Below are positions 1 through 8,945 of a stretch of DNA of 52,820 nt, one piece after another. The position numbers were made by a program, and so were the translations under genes. Source of the DNA: Tannerellaceae bacterium (GTDB taxonomy: Bacteria; Bacteroidota; Bacteroidia; Bacteroidales; Tannerellaceae); assembly GCA_031259845.1 (NCBI GenBank), contig JAIRKZ010000001.1, forward strand, positions 1 through 52,820, given 5' to 3'. Under the pieces are notes generated by a model. It was not told the DNA's origin and did no database searches. It worked only from the letters and a program-made list of their open reading frames with translations. The stretch's first letter is position 1. Each line of letters starts with the position of its first letter.

Positions 1-1731
1 AAAATCTGGCGTTTAAGGGTGAAGCTGCCCGGAGCGCTGTCTACCAACGCGCTGTACGACAAATTCTGGCTGCCGGACGGCGGCAAATTCTTTGTTTACA
101 GCGAAGATACCGAACAATATATTGGCGCCATCACGTCCGAATATATTGAAGGAAGCCGCGACAACCCCATTGAATTTGCCACGGCTCTTATTTACGGCGA
201 AACGGTCGTCTTCGAATATTTCCACCCGGCATCCGCCGGCGATTCCGCCGTCATATCCATATCACGCATCGACTATGGATACCGGTATGTTGACAACCCT
301 TATGAAAATATACAGCGAAGTTTCGGAGATGCAAGCGGTTGCCATATAAACATCAACTGTACGCAAGGGAGTAACTGGCAAACGGAAAAACATGCCATCG
401 CCAGAATAGGTATTCCTATGTCCAGCGGGACAGGTTGGTGTTCGTGTGCGTTGGTAAACAACACAAATAATAGCTATACGCCTTACGTATTAACAGCCAA
501 TCACTGTTTAGCTCTAAGTAATTTGGATGCTGCCGGTAATACCAATGCTAATTGGACATTCTATTGGGAATATGAGCATCCCGGATGCGCTAACAGCACT
601 ACTCAACCTACATCACGGCCTACAGTGGGCGCCACGTTAGTTGCCAATAATTCAAGCTCAGACTTTGCTTTACTCCGCTTAACACAGAATCCCCGCAATG
701 TGTCGGGAGTAACGCCTTACTATCTGGGCTGGGACCGTTCGGGCAGTTCCGGTACGACTGGCGTCGGGATACATCATCCCCAGGGAGATGTGAAGAAAAT
801 CAGCCTGACCAATTCTATATCGAGTTTTCCCGGTGAAATTATTTCAAATGGTGTGACTTCTCCAGCAAATACTCACTGGAAGGCTACATTTTATAGCGGA
901 TTGTTAGAAGAAGGTTCGTCCGGTTCTCCCTTAATAAACAATAACCGCAAAGTTATTGGACAGTTGCATGGAGGGACAGACACTATCTGTAATACAAATT
1001 CTCCCGTATATTACGGCAAATTCAGCGTTTCCTGGACGGGCAACGGAGCCACGGACAATCGCCGTAAATTGCAGCCCTGGTTAGACCCGGCCGGAACAAA
1101 CCCGACTACTTTAAATGGCGCCTGCCCGATATTGCATCACGAAGACTTTAGTATTTCGGCAATGAGCGAAGGGTCTAACGTATTTACCCTTGAGGCTACC
1201 GCAAATGTTGCCGGTGTAGATCAATACCAGTGGGAACTGACGCAGGGTTCTGGGTGGACGATTGTCCAGCATCCCTTTTCCGAAAACGGCAAGCCCTATA
1301 TGTATAGAGTTCGCGTAACGAAAGGTCCCGGGGGCAGTTCGCAGGCTATAGTAAGGGGCCGTCCCCAGAACTGCGCCGGATGGGCTGACGAGTGGATTCT
1401 CACCTTTTTGCAGTCAACTTCCTCTTACTCTATCTCTGCCTCCCCCGGTTCGGGCGGTACAACCCTGTACGTACAGATAGACACAGACAGTGAGGCGTAT
1501 GAGGCGGCTTTATCGCAAAGCGGGTCGGGCGTGTCAACGGGCGTAACCTCTCAGCCGGTATTCACTGTCGGGTTATACAACAGCCAGGGTATAATGGTGC
1601 GTCAGACAACGGCCCGGGCCGGAACGGCGACGCTTGATATTGCCAATCTCCCGAACGGGTATTACATCCTGCAAGTGCACGACGGGTCGGCCAATCCGCC
1701 GCAAACGCAAAACATCCTTATCTCGCATTGA
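1..1731 (+). CDS. Secreted lysyl-endopeptidase-like serine protease with T9SS C-terminal domain (5' truncated)
   Basis: Trypsin-fold (S1) protease resembling the lysyl endopeptidase (Achromobacter protease I) group, probably exported and displayed on the surface. The reading frame is open to the first base of the window, so the signal peptide and propeptide start lie outside; the GTG at 19 is probably not the real start. Numbered from that GTG, the catalytic triad is visible: His162 in TANHC, Asp215 in SSDFALL and Ser301 in GSSGSPL. Family-typical stretches around it include GTGWCSCALVNN, GIHHPQGDVKK and IGQLHGG. The last 80 or so residues (SQGIMVRQTT, LPNGYYILQV, final ILISH) look like a T9SS type A sorting domain, which is normally cleaved at the outer membrane. 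The gene converges on susD. Protease class is confident; Lys specificity is inferred from family resemblance only. Confidence 0.85.
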   Translation, partial: KIWRLRVKLPGALSTNALYDKFWLPDGGKFFVYSEDTEQYIGAITSEYIEGSRDNPIEFATALIYGETVVFEYFHPASAGDSAVISISRIDYGYRYVDNPYENIQRSFGDASGCHININCTQGSNWQTEKHAIARIGIPMSSGTGWCSCALVNNTNNSYTPYVLTANHCLALSNLDAAGNTNANWTFYWEYEHPGCANSTTQPTSRPTVGATLVANNSSSDFALLRLTQNPRNVSGVTPYYLGWDRSGSSGTTGVGIHHPQGDVKKISLTNSISSFPGEIISNGVTSPANTHWKATFYSGLLEEGSSGSPLINNNRKVIGQLHGGTDTICNTNSPVYYGKFSVSWTGNGATDNRRKLQPWLDPAGTNPTTLNGACPILHHEDFSISAMSEGSNVFTLEATANVAGVDQYQWELTQGSGWTIVQHPFSENGKPYMYRVRVTKGPGGSSQAIVRGRPQNCAGWADEWILTFLQSTSSYSISASPGSGGTTLYVQIDTDSEAYEAALSQSGSGVSTGVTSQPVFTVGLYNSQGIMVRQTTARAGTATLDIANLPNGYYILQVHDGSANPPQTQNILISH

Positions 1732-1774
1732 TGCGGAGCGATTATCCGTAAGAGAGCCCTCTGCCTCCCGGTAG

Positions 1775-1824
1775 CCGGGGGACAGGGAGGGGGATGCGCC
1801 CAAAGCCTCTCTCCCTGTTCCCGG
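1775..1824. terminator. GC-rich hairpin between convergent genes
   Basis: CCGGGGGACAGGGAG (1775-1789) can pair with CTCCCTGTTCCCGG (1811-1824) with one bulge, leaving a loop of about 21 nt. It lies in the 120-bp gap between the convergent protease and susD genes, so it may stop transcription from both sides. There is no clear T-tract, so intrinsic termination is uncertain. Part of it (1783-1806) recurs in inverted orientation at 23011-23033. Confidence 0.4.
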
Positions 1825-1851
1825 TGTGGAAGAATGGCTTGGCGCGGGCGG

Positions 1852-3429
1852 CTACCGTCCGGCGTCCCACCAGAGGCGCGTGCCGCCGGTGTCGGGGCCG
1901 TTTAATTTGTTGCACAGGGCTTGGTATTGGGCTGGGTTGGCGCTCCGGATGCCTACCGGGAAGTTCAGGCGGCGAATCATACGGTGGGTATCAATCTTTC
2001 CTTCGCTTCTGTTTATGAGGACGGGGAAAAGGCGGGGATAGCCCGTGCGACGCTGTTCGGCCCAGGCTTCGCAGCCTTCGGGGAACATGGCTATCCATTT
2101 TTGGGTGATTATTTTTTCCAGTTTAACTTCATCGGAGGCTCCGGGTTCCCACCGGGGGGATACGGCGCATCTTGCTTCGATAGTATAGGCGGGGTCGAAT
2201 GTGTCTATGTAGGGGGCGGCGGTGGCATCGCTTTCGAGGTATTCGGAAAAATTTCCTACTCCCCATTGGATGAAAGACGTTTCAACGCCTTTGGCATAGC
2301 AATACCCGGCGTCTTCGGCAGTCCATCCCCGCAGGGCGGCTTCGGCGCGCAGGAACCATACCTCGGAGGCCGTCATAAGCGTGGCGTTGGCGGATTGGTT
2401 GACGGCGAGGATGGAATGGTTGATGTACCTTGTGTGGTTGAAGCCCGTTCCCTGCCTGATTCCCCTGTACTGGCCTGCGTATCCTTCGCCGGTAGCGGGT
2501 TCAAAGTATTTTGAAATCCTGGGGTCGGCATATCCTGTAAGTATCGATTCCATATTGGCGTTCATGGATGCTTCGCGCCACACCTGGCTGATTTCGCCCA
2601 AAGGGTTGGAGTAGCCGGTATTGACGGCGGAAACGGCTATAAGGTCGTCTGCTTCTTCCAATACGCCTCCGCTGCCGGGATGGAGCGATTTGCGGGCTTC
2701 TTCTGCCGCCTTCGCCGGTTCTACGAGCGCTATCCTGATAGCCAGGCGGAGGCGTAGAGAGTTGGCAAATTTTATCCATTGTTTGTTCGTGCGCTTGTTT
2801 CCGCCTGTAAGCATATCGAACTTGTCAAAGCGGTTGTCGTCTTCCTGATTTTCCAGGATATGGATTGCCTCCCCGAGGTCGTCAAAAAAATAATAATAGG
2901 CATCCCTTTGCGAGTCTGGCTCCGAACCGGCCACAGACGTGCCGAATTGGGAATAAACGATTGGCCCGTAATAGTCGGACACCCGGTGCATCAGTTCTAC
3001 CTTGAGTATTTTGGCTATTGCATAGAATACGGGCAAGGCCTGGCGATTGAGGTCTTCCGCCTTTTTAACTTCCGTCATGATATAGCCGTAGGTATATTCC
3101 CACATGGCGCCGTTCCAGCCGTCGTTCAGGTTGTAAACGGTATTGCTCAAGCCGGCTACGTAGGGGTTGTAGCTGTGCATGTATCCGCAGAACATATCGG
3201 CGCTAAGATTTTGCATCAGCTGGAAAGTCCAGTTTTTCCCGCTGCCCCAGTCATGGTTAAAATAAATACCTTGCTGTACAACTAAAAGGGGGATGCCATA
3301 CTTGTTGAAATCGTAGTCTTGCAATTCGTCCGTAAATCCGGTGTTGTCCGTATTATAGCTTTCAAACGGGCCTGTACAGGCCAGCGAGGTAAGCAGCAGG
3401 GCGAGATATAAGGTATAAACAGGTTTCAT
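1852..3429 (-). CDS. SusD/RagB-like outer-membrane lipoprotein
   Basis: Surface-exposed nutrient-binding lipoprotein that caps the SusC-type transporter encoded just upstream. The N-terminus is a lipoprotein signal with a lipobox ending TSLAC, so the mature protein would start at Cys18. The body, about 525 residues, has the composition of the SusD-like_2 group: an Asp/Asn/Tyr-rich N-terminal part, a helical TPR-like region around residues 140-260, and a C-terminal region with EVWFLRAEAALRGW and WAEQRRTGYPR, both typical of this family. It follows susC by 18 bp and is surely co-transcribed with it. The substrate cannot be read from the sequence; a sugar polymer or peptide are both possible. 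Ordinary length, no damage seen. Confidence 0.9.
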   Translation of the reverse strand: MKPVYTLYLALLLTSLACTGPFESYNTDNTGFTDELQDYDFNKYGIPLLVVQQGIYFNHDWGSGKNWTFQLMQNLSADMFCGYMHSYNPYVAGLSNTVYNLNDGWNGAMWEYTYGYIMTEVKKAEDLNRQALPVFYAIAKILKVELMHRVSDYYGPIVYSQFGTSVAGSEPDSQRDAYYYFFDDLGEAIHILENQEDDNRFDKFDMLTGGNKRTNKQWIKFANSLRLRLAIRIALVEPAKAAEEARKSLHPGSGGVLEEADDLIAVSAVNTGYSNPLGEISQVWREASMNANMESILTGYADPRISKYFEPATGEGYAGQYRGIRQGTGFNHTRYINHSILAVNQSANATLMTASEVWFLRAEAALRGWTAEDAGYCYAKGVETSFIQWGVGNFSEYLESDATAAPYIDTFDPAYTIEARCAVSPRWEPGASDEVKLEKIITQKWIAMFPEGCEAWAEQRRTGYPRLFPVLINRSEGKIDTHRMIRRLNFPVGIRSANPAQYQALCNKLNGPDTGGTRLWWDAGR

Positions 3430-3447
3430 AATGATAACAAACTGAGG

Positions 3448-6400
3448 TTAAAATGTCACTTTCAGGCTGAATCCGGCATTCCGGGTAGAAGGCATGCCGA
3501 AGATATCAATTCCCTGATTGTTGTTGGCGGTTGATAATACCGCATCCGGGTCGAAAGGAGCGGCCTTATAGATAAAGAACAGGTTTCTTGCCGTGAGAGA
3601 TAGCTGAAGCTGCCGGAACAGTTTCAGTTTGTCTAACCATTTCCGGGGGAATGAATATCCTAAAGACAATTCCCGCAGCCTTATATTCGTTGCATCATAC
3701 ATATAATATTCGGTCACCCCGCTACGCCCGCCCACCTGCTCGTAAAAGCCCCGTACATTATATATCTTATGCCCTTCCAATTCTACATAACCGGCAGAAC
3801 GGGCTTCCCCCGTCTTCCGGGAAACGCCATACTGGTCTAAAACAGCTTGCGTCTGGGAGAGTACATCGCCGCCAAAACGCCCGTCTGCCAGGAAATGAAA
3901 CGTAAAGCCCCTGTACGTAAACGTATTGTTCCAGCCCAGCATAAAATCAGGATTGCTGTTTCCCACCTTTATTGTATTGCCCTCGCCCACTACAAGCGGG
4001 AGGCCGCTTTCCCCGTATCTTACCGCCCCGCTTTCATCCCTGTCGAAAGCTTTTCCATAGATGTCGCCGAACGAGCCTCCTTCTACCAAACGCATGGAGT
4101 AGCTTGACGAGAAACCTTCGTCGCCGTATATAAAGGCAGGCAGGTCTTTGTGTAATGCTTTCACCACGTTTTTGTTTCGCGCATAATTAATAGCCGTTCT
4201 CCACATAAAGCCGGGGCTTATAAAAGGCGTGCCTTCTACGGTGAGTTCCAACCCCTGATTTTGGATATTACCCGCATTAACGGCATAATACTTATGGGTG
4301 GCCCCGGCCAGCGAGGGGAGCGTAAAGAGCTGATTCCTGGTATTTGTTCTGTAATAAGTGAAATCTACATACAGCCTGTTTTCAAACAGCCTCCATTCGG
4401 CGCCGGTTTCAACCGAGGCGCTCATTTCAGGCTTTAAGTCTCCAAACGGGGCGATACTGCTGGGCAGCAAGGCTCCTCCCGCCCCGATATGCGACACGGT
4501 AGCGCTCATATACAAAGGAATATCATTCCCCACTTTGTTCCACGACCCTCTTATTTTCGCATAATCAACCCATTCCGGCAGGGAGATGGCCCGGCTTACA
4601 ATCCACGACAGGCCAACGGAAGGATAAAGGTATCCTTTCCGCCGGCTCTTGGTAAAAGCCAATGTAGACGCCCAGTCGTTACGCATACTCAAATCAAGAT
4701 AAACACGTTCCTTATAACCTGCCTGCGCTGTAAAAAAGACCGATTGCAACTGCCGGCGCTCATCGTCTCGCTCATCAATAAAAGCGCTTGTAGACATATT
4801 GATATTGGCAATGGTAAACACATTCGGATAGTAGAGGGAAGCCGTTTTCGAGTCTAAACGCAAGGAGCTTACCCGGTTGTCCGAAACGCTTGAACCAATG
4901 ACCGCTTGCAGGGAAAAAGCATCAAGGTTTTTATTGAATGTAGCCATAATATCTCCATAAAGAAGCGTTTCCTGATACGAATAATCAATAAAGCGCCCGT
5001 TCGTACCCGCCAGCCCCGGCGATGTGCCGGCATATATTCTTTGCTGGAAGGCATCGTCAATGTAATCAATGTTGCCTCGCCCCTGTAAAGCGAGCCAGTC
5101 CGTCGCCTTTACAGAAGCCGTGAAGGTGGCTATCGCCCTCGAACGTTTGTCTTTACTTTGCGCACGGTTCAGCAGCCAGTAAGGGTTTTGGCTGTAATCC
5201 GTAATTTCGGTAAACCAGTTCTGCACAGGCATATTTCTTTCTTCGTTAAAAATTTCATATTCCTTTTTATAAGGCGATAAATCCATCCCTACCGGGAAGG
5301 TGTATAAGCCGGCTAAGGGATTCATGTAAAGACCGCCGGACGAAGGCTTATTATTTACCTGCTGGAGCATCAGGTTAACATTGCCGTCTACTACCAAGCG
5401 GTTGTTGAACAATCCGGCTGTTTCGCGGAAGTTAATATTGTGTTTTTTAATATTACTGTGTTCGATAAGGCCCTGTGTTATGGTATTAGCGTAAGAAAAG
5501 TAGGTTTGCAGCGTTTCATTCCCGGATGTTATCGATAAAGAATTGTTCGCATGTATGCCGGTACGGAAGAAATCATCCAGGTTATCATAAACAGGCGTCT
5601 CGCTGAAGTCTCCCCAGCTGCCTGTAGATGATTCGGAGCGGCCATAATTATTTTGAAATGCAGGAAGGCCGGTCACTTTGTCTATTGAGAGATTGGATGA
5701 AAACTCTATTTGCTTAGCCCCGGCCCGTCCTTTTTTCGTTGTAATCAAGATTACCCCGTTTGCCGCCTGGGAGCCGTACAGGGCAGAAGCCGATGCGCCT
5801 TTTAATATATGGATGCTTTCAATATCGTCCTGGTTGAGGTTCGATATACCATCGCCTCCGTCCCGGTTTGCCGCATTGGCTGTTCCGCCAATTGCCGTAT
5901 AGGCTTGTTCATTCGTAGAGTTTAATACAGGCATTCCGTCTATAACATATAAGGGCTGGTTGCTTCCGTTTATCGAACGGCTTCCGCGTATAACAACCCT
6001 GGCCGAAGCACCTAATCCCGAAGAATTACGGTTGATAAAAACACCGGCCACCTTACCTGACAAGGAACTCATGATATTATCGCTTCTTTCCCGCGTTAAT
6101 TCCGAACCGGTAAAAGACTGGGGTGCATACGTAAGCGATGCTTCTTTCTTTTTGATACCTAAAGCGGTTACAACCACCTCGTCCAGGCTTTGTACATTTT
6201 CAATTAATCGTATATTGAGAGCAGGCTGTCCTTTATAAATAATGCTTTGAGGCAGGTATCCTATATAAGATACTTGTATGGAGGAATCTTTGGGTATCTT
6301 TAAATGGAACTCCCCGTATGTATTAGTCATGGCGCCAAACGTTGTCCCCTTCAGCAAAATGTTGGCTCCGATTACCGGTTCGCCCTGTTCGTTTCTTACG

Positions 6401-6741
6401 ATACCGGTTACCTCTCTTGTCTGTTGATCAGGGAAAGCGTCTGTTTCTTTTTTGTTCAGGATAATCTGTCTGTCCATAACGGTATAAACTATACCTGTGT
6501 TTTTAAATAAATCCGTTAAGACATTGAATATGTTTTCTTCCTGCGCTTGCAAAGAACACCGATAGGATACATCCACCACATTTGCATCATAAATAAAAGA
6601 AAATGAAGTTTGCCTCTCTAAAAGTTCCAATATTTCGTAAACGAAACGGTCTTGTACATGTATGGACACCGTTGTTTTTTGCGCATTAGTTCCCGGCAAT
6701 AATGCCAGGCAAAGCAGAAAAGCAATAAAGAACCTCTTCAT
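3448..6741 (-). CDS. SusC/RagA-type TonB-linked outer-membrane transporter with N-terminal STN domain
   Basis: TonB-dependent outer-membrane channel that imports bulky nutrients with its SusD partner. Order of parts: signal peptide (residues 1-20, ending TNAQ); STN domain (about 22-95), which in this family signals to a FecR anti-sigma factor; carboxypeptidase-regulatory-like beta domain (about 108-185, REVTGIVRNEQGEP to VSYIGYLPQ); a TonB-box-like segment with SLDEVVVTALG; plug domain (about 205-335, with LSGKVAGV and YVIDGMPVLN); then a 22-strand-type barrel to a C-terminal aromatic residue (LKVTF). The 1097-residue length is normal. The STN domain together with the adjacent fecR gene indicates ligand-dependent trans-envelope regulation. 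It is preceded by its own probable promoter and separated from fecR by a terminator. Confidence 0.93.
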   Translation of the reverse strand: MKRFFIAFLLCLALLPGTNAQKTTVSIHVQDRFVYEILELLERQTSFSFIYDANVVDVSYRCSLQAQEENIFNVLTDLFKNTGIVYTVMDRQIILNKKETDAFPDQQTREVTGIVRNEQGEPVIGANILLKGTTFGAMTNTYGEFHLKIPKDSSIQVSYIGYLPQSIIYKGQPALNIRLIENVQSLDEVVVTALGIKKKEASLTYAPQSFTGSELTRERSDNIMSSLSGKVAGVFINRNSSGLGASARVVIRGSRSINGSNQPLYVIDGMPVLNSTNEQAYTAIGGTANAANRDGGDGISNLNQDDIESIHILKGASASALYGSQAANGVILITTKKGRAGAKQIEFSSNLSIDKVTGLPAFQNNYGRSESSTGSWGDFSETPVYDNLDDFFRTGIHANNSLSITSGNETLQTYFSYANTITQGLIEHSNIKKHNINFRETAGLFNNRLVVDGNVNLMLQQVNNKPSSGGLYMNPLAGLYTFPVGMDLSPYKKEYEIFNEERNMPVQNWFTEITDYSQNPYWLLNRAQSKDKRSRAIATFTASVKATDWLALQGRGNIDYIDDAFQQRIYAGTSPGLAGTNGRFIDYSYQETLLYGDIMATFNKNLDAFSLQAVIGSSVSDNRVSSLRLDSKTASLYYPNVFTIANINMSTSAFIDERDDERRQLQSVFFTAQAGYKERVYLDLSMRNDWASTLAFTKSRRKGYLYPSVGLSWIVSRAISLPEWVDYAKIRGSWNKVGNDIPLYMSATVSHIGAGGALLPSSIAPFGDLKPEMSASVETGAEWRLFENRLYVDFTYYRTNTRNQLFTLPSLAGATHKYYAVNAGNIQNQGLELTVEGTPFISPGFMWRTAINYARNKNVVKALHKDLPAFIYGDEGFSSSYSMRLVEGGSFGDIYGKAFDRDESGAVRYGESGLPLVVGEGNTIKVGNSNPDFMLGWNNTFTYRGFTFHFLADGRFGGDVLSQTQAVLDQYGVSRKTGEARSAGYVELEGHKIYNVRGFYEQVGGRSGVTEYYMYDATNIRLRELSLGYSFPRKWLDKLKLFRQLQLSLTARNLFFIYKAAPFDPDAVLSTANNNQGIDIFGMPSTRNAGFSLKVTF

Positions 6742-6782
6742 CTAATCATAAATATAGCTATTGGGAAAATGCAGTTTCCGGT

Positions 6783-6790
6783 CAAAGATA
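6783..6790 (-). promoter_or_regulatory. Probable -7 element of the susCD promoter (TATCTTTG)
   Basis: The minus strand reads TATCTTTG, a full match to the Bacteroidota -7 consensus TAnnTTTG, about 40 bp upstream of the susC start codon. No convincing -33 TTG lies at the expected distance, as is common where an ECF sigma factor is involved. Confidence 0.4.
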
Positions 6791-6831
6791 GTAATAACTT
6801 CCTAAAAGCTCCGTATATAAAATGTAAAAAC

Positions 6832-6861
6832 AAAAAGAGGCGACCCGGCAAGGGCAACCTC
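6832..6861 (-). terminator. Intrinsic terminator after fecR
   Basis: On the minus strand GAGGTTGCCC (6852-6861) pairs with GGGTCGCCTC (6837-6846) around a 5-nt loop, with one mismatch and two wobble pairs. A run of five T (6832-6836) follows. It sits 215 bp past the fecR stop and just before the susC promoter, so it separates the two transcripts. The rest of the 334-bp gap (6742-7075) is AT-rich with nothing else recognised. Confidence 0.6.
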
Positions 6862-7075
6862 TCTCAATATGCCTCTAACAGACATTTCCCTCAAAAGAGA
6901 ATGTAAAGTATAAAACTTTTCATGCAAATAATTTTCAAATAATAATATTATTCATATTTTTGTAACGCAATTAATTTATAATAAAGTTATTTATGAGCTG
7001 TAAAACAGCTTTTTAAATTGATGCGGAAGAGTATGGGAATATTCTTCCGTATGTTTTTTTAGTTACATTTATATT

Positions 7076-8095
7076 TTATTTACATATTTCAATCATAGAA
7101 ATCGCGTTTTTATCATCGCCGTTACTTGCCGGCTTATGTATGATATACTTTATTCCCGATGCAACTTTTAAGTATTCCATTACTTGCGATAATTGTTCGT
7201 CTTTAAATCGTGCGGTAATAACGGCGTCCATTATCGCCTCGTCTTTCACCTCAAATTTCACATTATAACGACGACTTAATTTTTTCAATACATTACTCAT
7301 CGGCTCTTGTTTGAAAATGCTCTCTCCATTCATCCACCCGGTATCAACATCTGTATCAACCTGTTTAATTTTCAATTGTTTGCTGTCTTTTTGATATTCG
7401 GCTTTTTCATTTGGTTTTAGCCGGTAGGAGGCGCTGTGTCCATCCTTTGCCGCCGCATTTATCACTACGGAACCCTCTGTAAGGGTTGTTTCGATAGCCT
7501 TGTCATCCGGATATGCCGATACATTGAACGACGTTCCCAATACTTCTATTGAATAAGAAGGCCCGGCCTTCATAACAAAAGGCTTCGTTGCATTTTTTAC
7601 TACTTCAAAATAGCCTTCCCCCTTTAATTCCACAAGCCGTTTACCCGTGGAGAAATGCTCGGTATATGTTAAAGAACTATTTGTGTTGAGCCATACTTTT
7701 GAGCCATCAGGCAAGCTAAAGGTTGAAACAACACCAGAGTCGGCGCTTATTTCAACCATTTTCAGCTTGTCTTCGCTATTATTGTTGTGTAATATTAAAT
7801 ATCCTGTAAGAAGCAGCAATGGAATAAATAAAGCAACTGCAATGCGCCGTAAACTTAACCGCCATGAAACACCAAAACGAATGTTTCTTTTCGTTTTGAA
7901 GAGAGCAAATGCCTTATCTGCATCTATCGCATTCATAATCCTTACCTTTTCGGTAAGTTGTAATACAAAATATATTTGTTCCAATAGTCTTTTATTTTCA
8001 GGAGAAGTCCTTAGCCAAGCCTCTACTTGCACTTTTTCATCTTCCGACAGTACATCGTCTATGTATCGTATCAATATGTTTTCGTCTATCTCCAT
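7076..8095 (-). CDS. FecR-family anti-sigma factor
   Basis: Inner-membrane anti-sigma factor that holds an ECF sigma factor until the STN domain of the neighbouring SusC-type receptor signals ligand binding. Residues 1-70 form the cytoplasmic sigma-binding part (EVQAWL/SPENKRLLEQ-like helices), residues 84-103 are one transmembrane helix, residues about 115-215 are the periplasmic FecR domain (VSTFSLPDGSKVWLN, GEGYFEV), and about 265-325 is the C-terminal STN-like DUF4974 domain (MSNVLKKLSRRYNV). Length 339 is typical. It faces the susCD genes in the same direction. Oddly, no sigma-factor gene is present in the 850 bp upstream, where one is expected; that space carries dispersed repeat copy A instead. 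Confidence 0.9.
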   Translation of the reverse strand: MEIDENILIRYIDDVLSEDEKVQVEAWLRTSPENKRLLEQIYFVLQLTEKVRIMNAIDADKAFALFKTKRNIRFGVSWRLSLRRIAVALFIPLLLLTGYLILHNNNSEDKLKMVEISADSGVVSTFSLPDGSKVWLNTNSSLTYTEHFSTGKRLVELKGEGYFEVVKNATKPFVMKAGPSYSIEVLGTSFNVSAYPDDKAIETTLTEGSVVINAAAKDGHSASYRLKPNEKAEYQKDSKQLKIKQVDTDVDTGWMNGESIFKQEPMSNVLKKLSRRYNVKFEVKDEAIMDAVITARFKDEQLSQVMEYLKVASGIKYIIHKPASNGDDKNAISMIEICK

Positions 8096-8205
8096 ACTAA
8101 TACTAATACAATTCAGAGAAAAAATGTACTAAACAAAAAAGAAACAAAAAAGAAATTTATTTCAAAACCGTTCGCCGTTCGCCACATAGAGGGGATAGTT
8201 TACCA

Positions 8206-8769
8206 TTTTGTTATTTTATCCCCGCCCTGTCTCGCTTATCTGTACGCCAATCCGGGACAACCCCCAAAAACACGCTGTATTTCATACTTGCCTTTTGATA
8301 AAATAACACGAAAAGAAAGGAAACGCTAACTATATATTCGCCAATTACTCCTGTACAGATGTAAAATAAAGAAAAAAGAAATGATTTGCTATCTGTTTGT
8401 TCAATAAAAACAGTATGTAAAAATAGTTATTTCAGCGCCGTTCCGAGCCATCGAAAGCCACTTTTCCGGGCGCTTCCGGGCCTTCCGGTTTTTCATTGCG
8501 ACGGCTTCAGCAAGTCTTTGTGATGCTTTTATAAAGGCATCCCAATGCTTTTGTAAAGTCATCGTAATCCTTTCCTGAAGAGTCCGCCGTGTTTTCCCGA
8601 ATCCCTCTCGCAAAACAGGCAATACCGGCTTATTTGATTACGAAGACAACCGGAATCGCCTTCCTGTTCTCCCCCTTTCTGCATAAAACGCCTGTTAGCA
8701 GAAAACGCAAATTCCTTACAATCTGTCAGCGGGCAAGCCTTAACGGTAGCATATTGTAAAACGGCCCGG
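8206..8769 (-). repeat. Dispersed ~564-bp intergenic repeat, copy A (inverted relative to copy B at 39460-40024)
   Basis: The reverse complement of this segment aligns end to end with 39460-40024 at high identity by eye. Shared landmarks are GTTTTACAATATGCTACC near one end, GCCGGTATTGCCTGTTTTGCG in the middle, CCGGAAGGCCCGGAAGCGCC, and AAGCGAGACAGGG near the other end. Homology stops sharply at AAAATAACAAAATG. It contains AT-rich partial palindromes of about 22-nt period (around 8521-8565) and a TTG-initiated frame of 73 codons (8622-8401, minus) that copy B keeps except for one TGA. No terminal inverted repeats, transposase or target-site duplication were found. It fills most of the 850-bp gap between fecR and cysK; the flanks 8096-8205 and 8770-8945 hold nothing else I can name. 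Confidence 0.75.
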
Positions 8770-8945
8770 CTTCTCTGACTTGTATTCCCGGAACGTTAAA
8801 AAATCCGTGCGATTCCGCCTTATCCGCGTACTTCGTGTGACATGCGCACAAAACCCTGCCGCGTGAAGTATAAATATACCATAAAAAGGGTATTTACTCC
8901 TGTTCTAAAAAACCATTCATTTGTAAAATAAATAATTGATAAAAT

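Noticed and set aside
1921-2514. 197-codon plus-strand frame over susD
   Set aside because: Gly/Phe-rich antisense shadow of a well-supported SusD gene.
8206-8769. Insertion sequence
   Set aside because: No transposase frame, terminal inverted repeats or target duplication could be found; kept only as a repeat.
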